Position numbers and translations under genes: made by a program
Assembly (NCBI GenBank): GCA_910578475.1
Contig: CAJTRK010000004.1
Span: forward strand, 62,001-126,000
Length of the DNA stretch: 64,000 bases
Direction of reading: 5' to 3'
Source of the DNA: an uncultured Lachnospiraceae bacterium
GTDB lineage: Bacteria > Bacillota > Clostridia > Lachnospirales > Lachnospiraceae
Notes under the pieces: model-generated
Seen by the model: the letters and a program-made list of their open reading frames with translations, nothing else
Database searches by the model: none
Told to the model about the DNA's origin: nothing
In this document: positions 25,305 through 34,414 of the stretch, piece after piece
Position numbering within the stretch: the stretch's first letter is position 1
How the letters are laid out: each line of letters begins with the position of its first letter

Positions 25305-25835
25305 ATGACACAGGTTTTCGCACACTTTTCCAATATAATAATACCTGTTATTATATTTTATATTGTAGCCTACGGCATTACGGTCAGGACGAATGTTTAC
25401 GAGGAATTTATCAAAGGGGCAAAAGACGGTTTTCATACGGTCATACAGATTATGCCGACGCTGATTGGCCTGATGGTGGCGGTGGGCGTGCTGCGCGCTT
25501 CCGGTTTTCTGGATTTTCTCGGCGAACTGTTCGCCGGCGTTACGAAACAGTTCGGATTTTCATCGGAGCTGATTCCGCTGATGCTCATTAAAATGTTTTC
25601 ATCGTCTGCGGCAACGGGTCTGGTATTGGATATTTTCAAGAATCACGGGCCGGATTCCCTGATTGGCATGACCACATCCATCATGATGAGCTGTACGGAG
25701 ACGGTATTTTACACGATGTCCGTATATTATATGGCGGCCAGAGTGACCAAAACGCGGTATACGCTTGCCGGCGCGGTTTTATCGACAATAACGGGTGTTG
25801 TCGCAAGCATTGTGCTCGCGGGTATGATGCGTTAA
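25305..25835 (+). CDS. spmB: Spore maturation protein B
   Basis: A 176-residue membrane protein with about five helices of the nucleoside-recognition / Gate type. VRASGFLDFLG-like and KMFSSSAATGLVLDIF segments are hallmarks of SpmB, which acts in spore core dehydration. The C-terminus includes the conserved SCTETVFYTMSVYY motif. Its usual partner spmA is not adjacent. The start at 25305 lies just behind a long hairpin whose loop has the nearest AAGGG. No better ATG exists until about residue 50. Its presence supports a spore-forming ancestry. Confidence 0.88.
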   Translation: MTQVFAHFSNIIIPVIIFYIVAYGITVRTNVYEEFIKGAKDGFHTVIQIMPTLIGLMVAVGVLRASGFLDFLGELFAGVTKQFGFSSELIPLMLIKMFSSSAATGLVLDIFKNHGPDSLIGMTTSIMMSCTETVFYTMSVYYMAARVTKTRYTLAGAVLSTITGVVASIVLAGMMR

Positions 25836-25898
25836 AAAGAGGAATTACAATTTTAACAATATTTTTATAAGAATTTTGTTTTGGTCTGAATTTACATA

Positions 25899-25907
25899 TG
25901 TTAAAAT
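25899..25907 (+). promoter_or_regulatory. Possible extended -10 promoter for the Mrr-ABC-MarR operon
   Basis: TGTTAAAAT is an extended -10 type sequence placed about 40 bp before the nuclease-like gene. T-rich -35-like hexamers (TTGTTT, TTGGTC) occur upstream but at imperfect spacing. This is only a candidate. Confidence 0.35.
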
Positions 25908-25947
25908 ACTTCATAGAATCTGACCGGAAGGAACAGAAGAAAACAAA

Positions 25948-26448
25948 ATGTATGATAAAATACAGAATATAGGGCCATTTTTGGCGGTTGCTGCGGGAAT
26001 CTGTCTCTGCGGCTGTATCATTTTTCTGGTAAAACTTTTCATCGGGCAGTACAGGAGAAGCCGGAGAATCGGCATCATCGATGAAATGGAAGGGCATGAT
26101 TTTGAATATTTCTGTGCGGAACTCCTGGAAAAAAGAGGTTTTCTGGATGTGGAGGTGACGCGCGGGAGCGGTGATTATGGAGTCGATATCCTGGCGGAGA
26201 AGGATGGTGTAACATATGCCATTCAATGCAAAAGATATGCGGCTCCTGTCGGCGTGGAAGCAGTTCAGCAGGTCTATGCGGGCAGAGACTGTTATGACAG
26301 AATGGTGGGTGCGGTCATGACGAACCAGTACTTCACGGCATCCGCCGTGGAAGCGGCAAAGCGGCTGAAAATTCTGTTGTGGGACAGAGGGTATCTGGAC
26401 AGTATGATAGAAGAAAGTGAGAAGAAATTTGGAAGGGATGAGCTATGA
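25948..26448 (+). CDS. Membrane-anchored Mrr-type restriction endonuclease-like protein
   Basis: A 166-residue protein with one N-terminal transmembrane helix (about residues 11-32), a basic stretch QYRRSRRIG, and a Mrr catalytic domain (about residues 45-160). The PD-(D/E)xK core is visible as SGDYGVD80 and AIQ93CK95RY, with an E in the FCAELLEKRGF helix. The domain cleaves DNA in restriction enzymes, while stand-alone membrane-linked versions are poorly understood. Its stop codon overlaps the start of the ABC ATPase gene (ATGA at 26445-26448), so translation is coupled. No methyltransferase is nearby, so this is not a classical restriction system. Confidence 0.8.
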   Translation: MYDKIQNIGPFLAVAAGICLCGCIIFLVKLFIGQYRRSRRIGIIDEMEGHDFEYFCAELLEKRGFLDVEVTRGSGDYGVDILAEKDGVTYAIQCKRYAAPVGVEAVQQVYAGRDCYDRMVGAVMTNQYFTASAVEAAKRLKILLWDRGYLDSMIEESEKKFGRDEL

Positions 26449-27149
26449 GTTCGTTTGTGGAGTTTCGGAATGTCTGTAAGACGTATCATATGGGAGAAGT
26501 GGACATCGAGGCGTTAAAGGACGTCAACTTTGTGATTGAAAAAGGAGAATTTTGCGTCGTGGTCGGCGCTTCCGGAGCCGGCAAGACGACGATTTTGAAT
26601 ATTTTGGGCGGAATGGACAACCTTTCTTCGGGACAGGCTCTCTTAGATGGAGAGGAGATTTCAGCCTATCATAAAAAGAAGCTGACCGCATACAGGAGAT
26701 ATGATATCGGCTTCGTTTTTCAGTTCTATAATCTGGTGCAGAACCTGACGGCGCTGGAGAACGTGGAACTGGCCGCGCAGATATGTAAGAACCCGCTTGA
26801 TGCGATGGAGGTTTTGGAAATGGTCGGACTGAAAGAGCGGGCGGGCAATTTTCCGGCCCAGTTATCCGGAGGAGAACAGCAGCGGGTGGCAATTGCCAGG
26901 GCGCTTGCCAAGAATCCCAAACTGTTGTTATGCGACGAGCCGACGGGGGCGCTCGATTATAATACGGGAAAAGCCGTTTTGAAATTATTGCAGGACGCAT
27001 GCAGGAAAAACGGGATGACGGTCGTTGTCATCACGCACAATCAGGCGCTGACCGCGATGGCGGACAGGGTCATTACGGTAAAGAGCGGTACGGTGCGGAA
27101 AATGGAACTGAATGAGCATATTGTACCGGTGGAAGAAATCGAATGGTAG
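26445..27149 (+). CDS. ABC transporter ATP-binding protein, MacB/LolD type
   Basis: A 234-residue ATPase with Walker [10 protein letters not shown], a Q-loop in [18 protein letters not shown], signature [15 protein letters not shown], Walker [13 protein letters not shown] and an H-loop in VVITHNQ. This layout belongs to the MacB/LolD/FtsE class that drives FtsX-type permeases. It overlaps the Mrr-like gene by 4 bp and is followed 31 bp later by its large permease. Possible roles include peptide or antibiotic extrusion, lipoprotein handling or envelope remodelling. The substrate cannot be read from sequence. Confidence 0.92.
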   Translation: MSSFVEFRNVCKTYHMGEVDIEALKDVNFVIEKGEFCVVVGASGAGKTTILNILGGMDNLSSGQALLDGEEISAYHKKKLTAYRRYDIGFVFQFYNLVQNLTALENVELAAQICKNPLDAMEVLEMVGLKERAGNFPAQLSGGEQQRVAIARALAKNPKLLLCDEPTGALDYNTGKAVLKLLQDACRKNGMTVVVITHNQALTAMADRVITVKSGTVRKMELNEHIVPVEEIEW

Positions 27150-27180
27150 AAATACCTGTCTCAGTCAGGGAGTCGGATGA

Positions 27181-30100
27181 ATGAACAGTGGAATGGTCAA
27201 GACGACAATCAGGGAAATCAGAGGAAGTTTTGGGCGGTATATGGCGATTCTGGCGATAGTCATGCTAGGCGTCAGTCTGTTTGCGGGATTGAAAGCGACG
27301 ACGCCGGCGATGATAGCGACGGAAAATACCTATCTTGCGGAGCAGAACTTCTTTGATTTCAGACTTTTGTCAACGATTGGCTTCACGGAAGAAAATGTAA
27401 ACGCGTTGAAAGCATTTGAAGAAGCGGCCGATGTGGAAGGAACGATTTCCGTCGATGTTCTCTGCGACTTTGGGGAAGGGAACGAATCCGCTTATAAAAT
27501 ACATGCTGTACCGGAGAAAATAAACCGCATCGTGCTGACCGCCGGGAGGATGCCGGAAAGAGCGGACGAGTGCGTGCTGGACGATGCGCTGTACGGGGAA
27601 GAAATTATCGGTTCCCGGATTACGGTGACGGACAATAACGAGGAAGATACGCTGGAAATGTTTTGCGAACGGACTTTTACCGTTGTCGGCCTGGCGCGTT
27701 CTCCCCTTTATATCAACAGCGAAAGAGGAACGACTTCTATCGGTTCGGGAAGGCTTACGGCCTTTCTCTATGTGCAGAAAGACGCTTTCGACTGCGACTA
27801 TTTAACAGAAATCTATGTGACGACGAAACAAAAATATGACGTCTATACGGAAGCGTATCAGGAGTATACGGAAGCTCTGGAGGACAGCATAGAAGTCGTA
27901 ACGGAAACGCTTGTACAGAACAGATATGATGAGCTGCTTGCGGAAGCGCAGGAGAAAATCGACGATGCGCAGGCGGAGCTCGACGATAAAAAGGCGGAAG
28001 CGGAAGAAGAACTGAACGATGCCCTGGTAAAGATTCAGGATGGGGAACAGGAGCTTCTTGACGGGGAACAGGAATTATATGACGGCGAGCAGAAAATTGC
28101 GGACGGCACACAGGAAATCGCCGATTATGAACAGGAGATTGCGGACGGCGAGCAGGAGTTATATGACGGCGAACTGGAAATTCAGGACAAGGAACTGGAA
28201 ATCCAGGATGCCGAAACAGAACTGAGCGGACACGAATGGGAAATTTTTGAGAATGAAATCAAGTTAGCCAACGGTAAGGATGAGCTTGCTCTGGCGAAAG
28301 AGACGTTACAGGAAAAAGAGAACCTGCTGCTTGCAAAGGAAGCGGAGGCGCTTGCGCAGGAAGCGGAACTCAGCGCGCAGGAAACAGAACTCGGCGCGCA
28401 GCTCGAGAGCCTGAATACGCAGGAAACGGAACTGAATGCGCAAAAAGATGCGCTTTCTGTACAGGATGCGGAACTGGCTGTGCAGGAGACGTCACTGAAT
28501 GAACAGAAAGAAGGACTGGAACAGTCCCTCGCGGCAGGAGGGATTACACAGACTGAATATGACGCGGCCATGAGTCAGGTCGATGCCGCGCTCGGCCAGG
28601 TGCAGACGGGAAGAAGTGAAATACAGGCCGGAATCGGAGCGCTCGATGCCGGTCTGGGGGAGATACAGGCAGGCAGGACGCAGCTTGAGGAAGGGCTTTT
28701 ACAGATACAGGCAGGCCTTAATCAGATTGCATCGGGCAAGTCGGAAATACAGGCCGGAAAAGAGCAGATAGGCGCTGCAAAAGATGAAATCGAGTATCAG
28801 GAAAAGACGCTTCTTGAGGCAGAGGAAGAGCTGGCGGCGGCGAAAACGGAAGTGACAAATGCGAGAACCGAGCTGGAAGACGGTAAAGCGAAACTTGCCG
28901 ATGCCAGAACGGAGCTGGAAGAGGGAAAGGCGGAGCTCGCAGACGGCAAAGCGGAGCTTGCCAAAGCAAAGACGGAACTGGCCGATGCCCAGACGGAGCT
29001 GGAAGAAGGAAAAACGGAACTGGAAGACGGCAGACTGGAGCTTGCCGATGCCAGAACGGAGTACGATGATGCGAAAGCGGAATTTGAAACGGAAGTAGCG
29101 GATGCGCAGAAGAAAATCGACGATGCCAGGGAAGAGCTGGCGGATATCGACGAACCGGATTATTATGTGCTGAACCGGAATACGAACATCGGTTATGCCT
29201 GCTATGAAAGCGATTCGAATATTGTTGCGGCGATTGCCAATGTTTTTCCGCTCTTCTTTTTTCTGGTAGCCGCGCTTATCTGTATGACGACGATGAACCG
29301 GATGGTAGAAGAGCAGCGCACGCAGATTGGCGTGTTGAAAGCGCTCGGTTACGGAAACGCCGCCATCATGGGAAAATTTCTGTTTTATGCCGGTTCGGCG
29401 GCGGCGTTTGGCGCTTTTATCGGTCTCGCAGGAGGAACCTGGCTGTTTCCGCGGGTTATCTGGACGGGATACGGCATTATGTACAATTTGGGAGAAATCG
29501 AGTATTATTTTGACGTTCCGGTCGCGGTTTTGTCTCTGGCGGCGGCGCTTCTCTGCTCTATGGGAGCGGCCCATGCCTCGTGCCGTTATGAGCTGTACAG
29601 CGTGCCTGCCAGCCTGATAAGGCCCAAAGCGCCGAAGAGCGGCAAACGTATTTTTCTGGAAAGAGTCACTTTTATCTGGCGCAGGCTGAAATTTCTCCAG
29701 AAAGTATCCGTGAGGAATCTCGTCCGGTATAAAAAACGGTTTTTCATGATGATACTCGGCATCAGCGGTTGTACGGCCCTGCTCGTTACGGGATTCGGCG
29801 TGAAGGATTCAGTTGCGGATATTGCCGGCATGCAGTATGATGAAATTCAGATATTTGATATCGGCATCACCTTTTCGGACGGCGTGCAGGGTGCGGATAT
29901 GGATGCGCTGATGGAGCAGACGGGCGGAATGCTGGAACAGGCAGCCTGCCGGTATGAAGAAAGCGTTGACCTGGATTTCGGCGGAAAAACGAAGTCGACT
30001 TATCTTGTCATTCCGGAAAATGTGGAAGAAATTATGACGTTTCTGAATCTGCATACGCCGGACGGAGAGCCCATACCGTATCCGGCGGATGGCGAAGCGG

Positions 30101-30819
30101 TTCTGAGCGGCAAACTGGCGGAAAATCTTGGCATCAGGGCAGGCGACAGGGTAACGCTGCGGGATAATGATATGAACAGCCTTACGGTTACGGTGTCGGC
30201 GTTATGCGAGAATTTTGTTTACAGTTATGTCTATATCAGCAAAGGAACTTATATGGAGCAGCTCGGCAGGGAGCCGGAATACAGAAGCGCGTATGCCATT
30301 GTGAAGGAAGACGCGGACATACACGAGGCGGCCGCGGCCGTTTCCGACCGGAACAATGTGCTTGCCGTTTCCGTGACACAGGATATGCGGGAGCGGATTG
30401 GGTCGATGATGGGAAGCATGGACTATATCGTATTCCTGATTATTGTCTGTGCGGGCAGTCTCGCGTTTATTGTGCTCTATAATCTGACCAATATCAATAT
30501 TACGGAGCGGATTCGCGAAATCGCGACGATTAAAGTACTCGGTTTTTATGCAAAAGAAACGGCCGACTATGTTTTCAGGGAAAATCTGTTTCTGACGGGC
30601 ATGGGGGCAGTCGTCGGTCTGGGACTTGGCAAATTACTGCACTGGTTCGTTATGTATAATATTAATCTCGATATGGTATCTTTTAAGACGCTGATTATGC
30701 CGGCAAGCTATTTGTGGAGCTTTGTGCTTACTTTTGCTTTTGCCATGTTCGTGAACGGACTGATGTTCTTTAAACTGGAAAAAATCAATATGGCGGAATC
30801 TTTGAAATCAATCGAATAG
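27181..30819 (+). CDS. Giant FtsX/MacB-type ABC permease with long coiled-coil insertion
   Basis: A 1,212-residue permease. TM1 lies near residues 20-40, followed by an extracytoplasmic MacB-like domain to about residue 240. A strongly heptad-patterned coiled coil then spans about residues 243-655, built from variations of ELEEGKAELADG and ADARTELEDG units. Three helices follow (about 690-810). A second FtsX-type half with its own extracellular domain and three helices near the C-terminus completes it. The coiled coil should project outside the cell. Such proteins often export peptides or work on the envelope. The ATPase is encoded directly upstream and a MarR regulator 15 bp downstream. Confidence 0.88.
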   Translation: MNSGMVKTTIREIRGSFGRYMAILAIVMLGVSLFAGLKATTPAMIATENTYLAEQNFFDFRLLSTIGFTEENVNALKAFEEAADVEGTISVDVLCDFGEGNESAYKIHAVPEKINRIVLTAGRMPERADECVLDDALYGEEIIGSRITVTDNNEEDTLEMFCERTFTVVGLARSPLYINSERGTTSIGSGRLTAFLYVQKDAFDCDYLTEIYVTTKQKYDVYTEAYQEYTEALEDSIEVVTETLVQNRYDELLAEAQEKIDDAQAELDDKKAEAEEELNDALVKIQDGEQELLDGEQELYDGEQKIADGTQEIADYEQEIADGEQELYDGELEIQDKELEIQDAETELSGHEWEIFENEIKLANGKDELALAKETLQEKENLLLAKEAEALAQEAELSAQETELGAQLESLNTQETELNAQKDALSVQDAELAVQETSLNEQKEGLEQSLAAGGITQTEYDAAMSQVDAALGQVQTGRSEIQAGIGALDAGLGEIQAGRTQLEEGLLQIQAGLNQIASGKSEIQAGKEQIGAAKDEIEYQEKTLLEAEEELAAAKTEVTNARTELEDGKAKLADARTELEEGKAELADGKAELAKAKTELADAQTELEEGKTELEDGRLELADARTEYDDAKAEFETEVADAQKKIDDAREELADIDEPDYYVLNRNTNIGYACYESDSNIVAAIANVFPLFFFLVAALICMTTMNRMVEEQRTQIGVLKALGYGNAAIMGKFLFYAGSAAAFGAFIGLAGGTWLFPRVIWTGYGIMYNLGEIEYYFDVPVAVLSLAAALLCSMGAAHASCRYELYSVPASLIRPKAPKSGKRIFLERVTFIWRRLKFLQKVSVRNLVRYKKRFFMMILGISGCTALLVTGFGVKDSVADIAGMQYDEIQIFDIGITFSDGVQGADMDALMEQTGGMLEQAACRYEESVDLDFGGKTKSTYLVIPENVEEIMTFLNLHTPDGEPIPYPADGEAVLSGKLAENLGIRAGDRVTLRDNDMNSLTVTVSALCENFVYSYVYISKGTYMEQLGREPEYRSAYAIVKEDADIHEAAAAVSDRNNVLAVSVTQDMRERIGSMMGSMDYIVFLIIVCAGSLAFIVLYNLTNINITERIREIATIKVLGFYAKETADYVFRENLFLTGMGAVVGLGLGKLLHWFVMYNINLDMVSFKTLIMPASYLWSFVLTFAFAMFVNGLMFFKLEKINMAESLKSIE

Positions 30820-30834
30820 CCGCCGGAAAAAGAT

Positions 30835-31308
30835 ATGTCTGCGGAAACAGAGAAAGGCTTGGTTATTAATATGGATATCAACAGCGCCCTGAATGAGCTG
30901 CTTGTGAAAACATTCAGGAATATCAATGAAATTGAAGAGCGGGCAATCCGCACAGGCGAGTATAAAGACGTCACGCCAAACGACATTCACGTTATCGAAG
31001 CAATCGGCGTGGGAGAAAAGAAAAACATGTCTACGGTAGCCAAAATGCTTCACGTTACGACCGGTACGCTTACCATTTCCATCAACAGTCTCGTAAAGAA
31101 AAATTATGTGGAAAGAGTCCGGAGCGAAGAAGACAGACGCGTCGTGCTTGTGTCGCTGACGGAGAAAGGCAGACAGGCATTTCTCCACCACCAGCAGTTC
31201 CATGAAAAAATGGTAAACGCGATTGTGGAACAGCTATCGGAAGAAGAACAGCTGGTGTTGGAGAAAGCGCTGATGCGCATCAATCAGTTCTTTTTTTCCA
31301 GAAAATAA
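30835..31308 (+). CDS. MarR family transcriptional regulator
   Basis: A 157-residue (or 145-residue) winged-helix regulator. The DNA-binding region runs through KNMSTVAKMLHVTTGTLTIS, with the wing DRRVVLVSLTEKGRQ. It resembles the FabT-like branch of MarR proteins. It lies 15 bp after the giant permease gene, so it likely controls its own ABC operon. Two starts are possible, ATG 30835 and ATG 30871. The second follows AGAAAGG and gives MDINSALNELL, closer to the usual family start. Its 3' end overlaps the convergent DUF885 gene by 25 bp. Confidence 0.85.
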   Translation: MSAETEKGLVINMDINSALNELLVKTFRNINEIEERAIRTGEYKDVTPNDIHVIEAIGVGEKKNMSTVAKMLHVTTGTLTISINSLVKKNYVERVRSEEDRRVVLVSLTEKGRQAFLHHQQFHEKMVNAIVEQLSEEEQLVLEKALMRINQFFFSRK

Positions 31309-33128
31309 GAAGATTCTTTCGGCCGGGTCGTCTCAAGCAGCCGGAAAAGCGTTCTGAAATCGGCCGGCCCGTTGTTCAGTAAGAAGGTATGGAAGCGGCA
31401 TAAGGTAAAGCCGTCTTCCGCCCACAGCGCTTCGGCCCGTTCTTTTAATGCTTCTATTTCCAGATAACCCAGATAATATTTTAAATAATTGCAGGGCTCT
31501 CCGATAATGTATTCATAGATATTCCAGATGCTTTCATCGTCTGAAATGCCCATGGCGGAAAGGATTTCACAGACTCTTTCGTAAGAAGCTCCTTCGTAAT
31601 GGATGAGAATGTCCAGCATGGAATAAAGAGAGAGCTGAATCTGCCGGTTCAGTTTATCCGCAAGATACAGGGAGCCTGTTTCGGGGTGCGTTTCCGCGGT
31701 CAGCCGAATGGCATAATCATAAGACTGCAGTTCCGCATAGGTCGCCCATCCCTCTATATATCCGCCATAGGAAAGCATATTTCTTACCGGAGATACGTTT
31801 GTGGATTGTTGATAATATCCGCTGTATACGGTCTGGTAAAGATGACCGGGGTATCCTTCGTGGGCGAGTGTGGTGAACAGGGAAAGCCCTTCCGCGGTAT
31901 CCATCTGATTGATATAGATTGTATTTTCCTTCGTATCATCGATGGGCGGTATCATGTAAAAAGCGGGGGCGGAATATGGTTCCAGCGCTTTATCCACATA
32001 TTTGACGGTGCATTCGGTCTGTACGGGAAGCACGGGATAATCCTCCGCAATCATTTCCTGAAGCCCCGCAAGTATTTTGTCGGGAGGAAGCGTCGGAAAG
32101 AAGGAGTTCACCGTGGAAAGCTTATCGTTCAGGGCAGGCTCTTCCCGTAAAAGCGTGATAAGAGAAATATAGTTTTTTTCAAAATCTTCGGAAAGCATCT
32201 GCTTGATTTCGGGAATTGTCCGGTAAGAGCCGGTTATCAGACGCAGATATGCCTGATAATATTCCCGGCCGTATTCATAGCCGGCAAGGCCCTGTGCGTT
32301 TACGCCGCTGCCTTTTAACAGAGTCAGTTCGTCGGCGAGCCTGTCATAAGCGGGGGCGACAACGGTCGTAAGGAGGCGTTTGTTTTCCGCATACCAGTAT
32401 TCCGCATCCTCTTTTTCAATCAGGTTTTGCTCGAGCAGTTCGTTCAGGCGTTTGGCAAAGGTGCTTTCCAGAAAATGACTGTCGGATTGAAGCGCTTCCT
32501 CATCCATCAGCGCGACGCATTGTTCGATGACTTTATCGGCGCAGGAATCGGACATAAAAAGACCCATATCCGCCTTTTCGCGTTCATAAAGCGTAAGGCC
32601 TTCCAGATATGATGGAATCTGAGCGAGAAGGGACAGATAGTTTTCCACATCGCCTGCGGAAGAAAGGCGGTATTCGGCAAGCAGCACGGGGAGATTCGAC
32701 TGGGCGCCGGAAGAAGGCGAGAGAGGTTCCTCATAATACAGATAGGAGGAACATTCTTCCGTGGCACGCAGATATGTGGACAGCAATATGTAAGTATACT
32801 GGTTTGCGGCGGACATATTTTCAGGATGGAATTTTTCGAGAGAACGAAGCGCGGCCCTGATTTCTTCCAGCTCTTCCGAAGCCTGGCCGGAATGATAGAC
32901 CGGGAGGGTAAGGCTGCTTTCGTCGATTCCCCAGGCCGCGGGGTCAGAAAGCGTGTAATGAAGATTAATCGGATTGGAGCACAGCTCCGTCAGAAAAAAT
33001 TTTTCGGCAAATTTCTCAAACCGGGCGTCTTCGTGGAACCGGCCATAAAGAAAAAGCGTTAATAAGATAAAAAGGAACAATAATAAAATTGCCCCGGCCC
33101 ATTGCAGGGGAGAAAGCTTTTTTTTCAA
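31284..33128 (-). CDS. DUF885 family zinc metallopeptidase-like membrane protein
   Basis: A 614-residue protein with an N-terminal transmembrane anchor (about residues 10-28) and a large extracytoplasmic DUF885 domain. The HEGYPGHLYQ segment gives the HExxPGH-type zinc motif of this family, related to M32-like peptidases. A conserved tail EIEALKERAE is also seen. It probably cleaves peptides at the cell surface, though substrates are unknown. The start codon is TTG, embedded directly behind a terminator-like T-run, with GCGGGG as ribosome site. No ATG lies near the expected start. It overlaps the convergent MarR gene by 25 bp. Confidence 0.82.
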   Translation of the reverse strand: MKKKLSPLQWAGAILLLFLFILLTLFLYGRFHEDARFEKFAEKFFLTELCSNPINLHYTLSDPAAWGIDESSLTLPVYHSGQASEELEEIRAALRSLEKFHPENMSAANQYTYILLSTYLRATEECSSYLYYEEPLSPSSGAQSNLPVLLAEYRLSSAGDVENYLSLLAQIPSYLEGLTLYEREKADMGLFMSDSCADKVIEQCVALMDEEALQSDSHFLESTFAKRLNELLEQNLIEKEDAEYWYAENKRLLTTVVAPAYDRLADELTLLKGSGVNAQGLAGYEYGREYYQAYLRLITGSYRTIPEIKQMLSEDFEKNYISLITLLREEPALNDKLSTVNSFFPTLPPDKILAGLQEMIAEDYPVLPVQTECTVKYVDKALEPYSAPAFYMIPPIDDTKENTIYINQMDTAEGLSLFTTLAHEGYPGHLYQTVYSGYYQQSTNVSPVRNMLSYGGYIEGWATYAELQSYDYAIRLTAETHPETGSLYLADKLNRQIQLSLYSMLDILIHYEGASYERVCEILSAMGISDDESIWNIYEYIIGEPCNYLKYYLGYLEIEALKERAEALWAEDGFTLCRFHTFLLNNGPADFRTLFRLLETTRPKESSYFLEKKN

Positions 33129-33178
33129 AAAAATACCCCGCTTCTGACGGTTTTGATTAAGTATATGTGCAGAAGCGG
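33129..33178 (-). terminator. Reverse-strand terminator overlapping the DUF885 ribosome site
   Basis: Read on the reverse strand, CCGCTTCTG (33178-33170) pairs with CAGAAGCGG (33146-33138) and is followed by GGTATTTTTTT. It would end the diguanylate cyclase transcript. The right arm and following GG also supply the GCGGGG ribosome site of the DUF885 gene, whose TTG start begins at 33128. Confidence 0.65.
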
Positions 33179-33211
33179 AGCGGCATTCATGAAAAATCGG
33201 TTCGTATGTAC

Positions 33212-34300
33212 TCAGAATACAATCTGGTCACGTCCGTTTTCCTTACCCATATATAATTTTTCATCGGCTTCCTTAATGATGGTATCGATATCGGAACTGA
33301 AATCATATTCTGCGAGGCCGAAAGTCATTGTAATGGAAAACGTCTTTTCTTTGGCTTTAAATTCCAGAGACTTGATATTGCCTCTGAGCGTTTCCAGCTT
33401 GTTATAAGCTTCATCGCCGTTATATCCGGCAAAAACAAGCAGAAACTCTTCGCCGCCCCATCTGGCGGCCAGAATATTTTTGTCCAGAGTCGTTGTCATG
33501 ATATCGGCAAGATTCTGGAGAACGATATCGCCTACATCATGGCCGTAATTATCGTTTACTTTCTTAAAAAAATCAATGTCGCATATGCAGATGCTTGTAA
33601 AACTTGTGTTACTTGGTATCAGGGTCTGCTCCAGATACTGCATCGCCTTCCGGCGGTTGTACAGCCCCGTTAAGGCATCCGTATTGGCCTGGTCCTGAAG
33701 CTGATTGTTATAATCGATGAGCTTTCCTTCAAGGGCCTGAGAATCTTTGCTGAATACATAGGCGATGACGGAAATGCACCAGAAAATCATAATCGTATTG
33801 ATGATCTGCAGCGTATTATTCATTGTCACAGGAAGGATGACGACAGGTTCTCTGCTTTCGCACAGGAAAAAAAGGTAAATGCGGAAACAACAGAGCACGG
33901 CTGCGGAAAACGCTTTAAAGGCATATTGCGAATAGCCGGAAAAAAAGCCGAGAATTAGCAGTACCAGAATAAAATGCTGAACGCCCATATTCCAGCCAAA
34001 ATAAATGATATTGACGAATATCCACGCCGCCATGCACAGCGCCAGCGTATAGACGACACCGGTAGTATGAACCCGGTAAGACATATAAAAAACGGCCAGA
34101 AATACCAGAAAAGAAACGAGTAAAATTGCAATTCCGATATTGTTTAAAATACTGACATAGATTATACTGTTTATAATCATATAAAAAAGCATGGAAAGAA
34201 CCAGAATCCTGACAACAACAATCAGTTTCGGAGATTCATTTTGGTCGCTCGTATCTTTATTTATATAACCGATTGCTTTTTGGAGCCAGGAAGAATTCAT
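33212..34300 (-). CDS. Membrane diguanylate cyclase (GGDEF)
   Basis: A 362-residue protein. An N-terminal region with about six transmembrane helices (about residues 28-190) is followed by a GGDEF domain (about 200-362). The active-site loop is ARWGGEEFLLVF, and the substrate-binding helix begins DALTGLYNRRK. These support an active enzyme making cyclic di-GMP from two GTP. The usual RxxD inhibitory site is not obvious before the GGEEF loop. The membrane part has no recognised ligand domain. It is divergent from the YesM-type kinase gene, with 114 bp between starts. Confidence 0.9.
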   Translation of the reverse strand: MNSSWLQKAIGYINKDTSDQNESPKLIVVVRILVLSMLFYMIINSIIYVSILNNIGIAILLVSFLVFLAVFYMSYRVHTTGVVYTLALCMAAWIFVNIIYFGWNMGVQHFILVLLILGFFSGYSQYAFKAFSAAVLCCFRIYLFFLCESREPVVILPVTMNNTLQIINTIMIFWCISVIAYVFSKDSQALEGKLIDYNNQLQDQANTDALTGLYNRRKAMQYLEQTLIPSNTSFTSICICDIDFFKKVNDNYGHDVGDIVLQNLADIMTTTLDKNILAARWGGEEFLLVFAGYNGDEAYNKLETLRGNIKSLEFKAKEKTFSITMTFGLAEYDFSSDIDTIIKEADEKLYMGKENGRDQIVF

Positions 34301-34414
34301 TTGGGTATTATGCCTTTCTTATGGTAAATAGTCGGATACGGGTAAAAAACCGGATTACTCTAATAGTACAACGTTTTTCCTGAAAGCGCAATATGGAAAG
34401 GCCAAATAAATCGC

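Noticed and set aside
25948..26448. Type IV restriction enzyme as an established defence system
   Set aside because: It is small and membrane-anchored, with no recognition domain seen and no methyltransferase or other defence genes nearby.
28699..29574. Long reverse-strand ORF opposite the coiled coil of the permease
   Set aside because: It mirrors the repetitive coiled-coil codons and has no recognisable domain.
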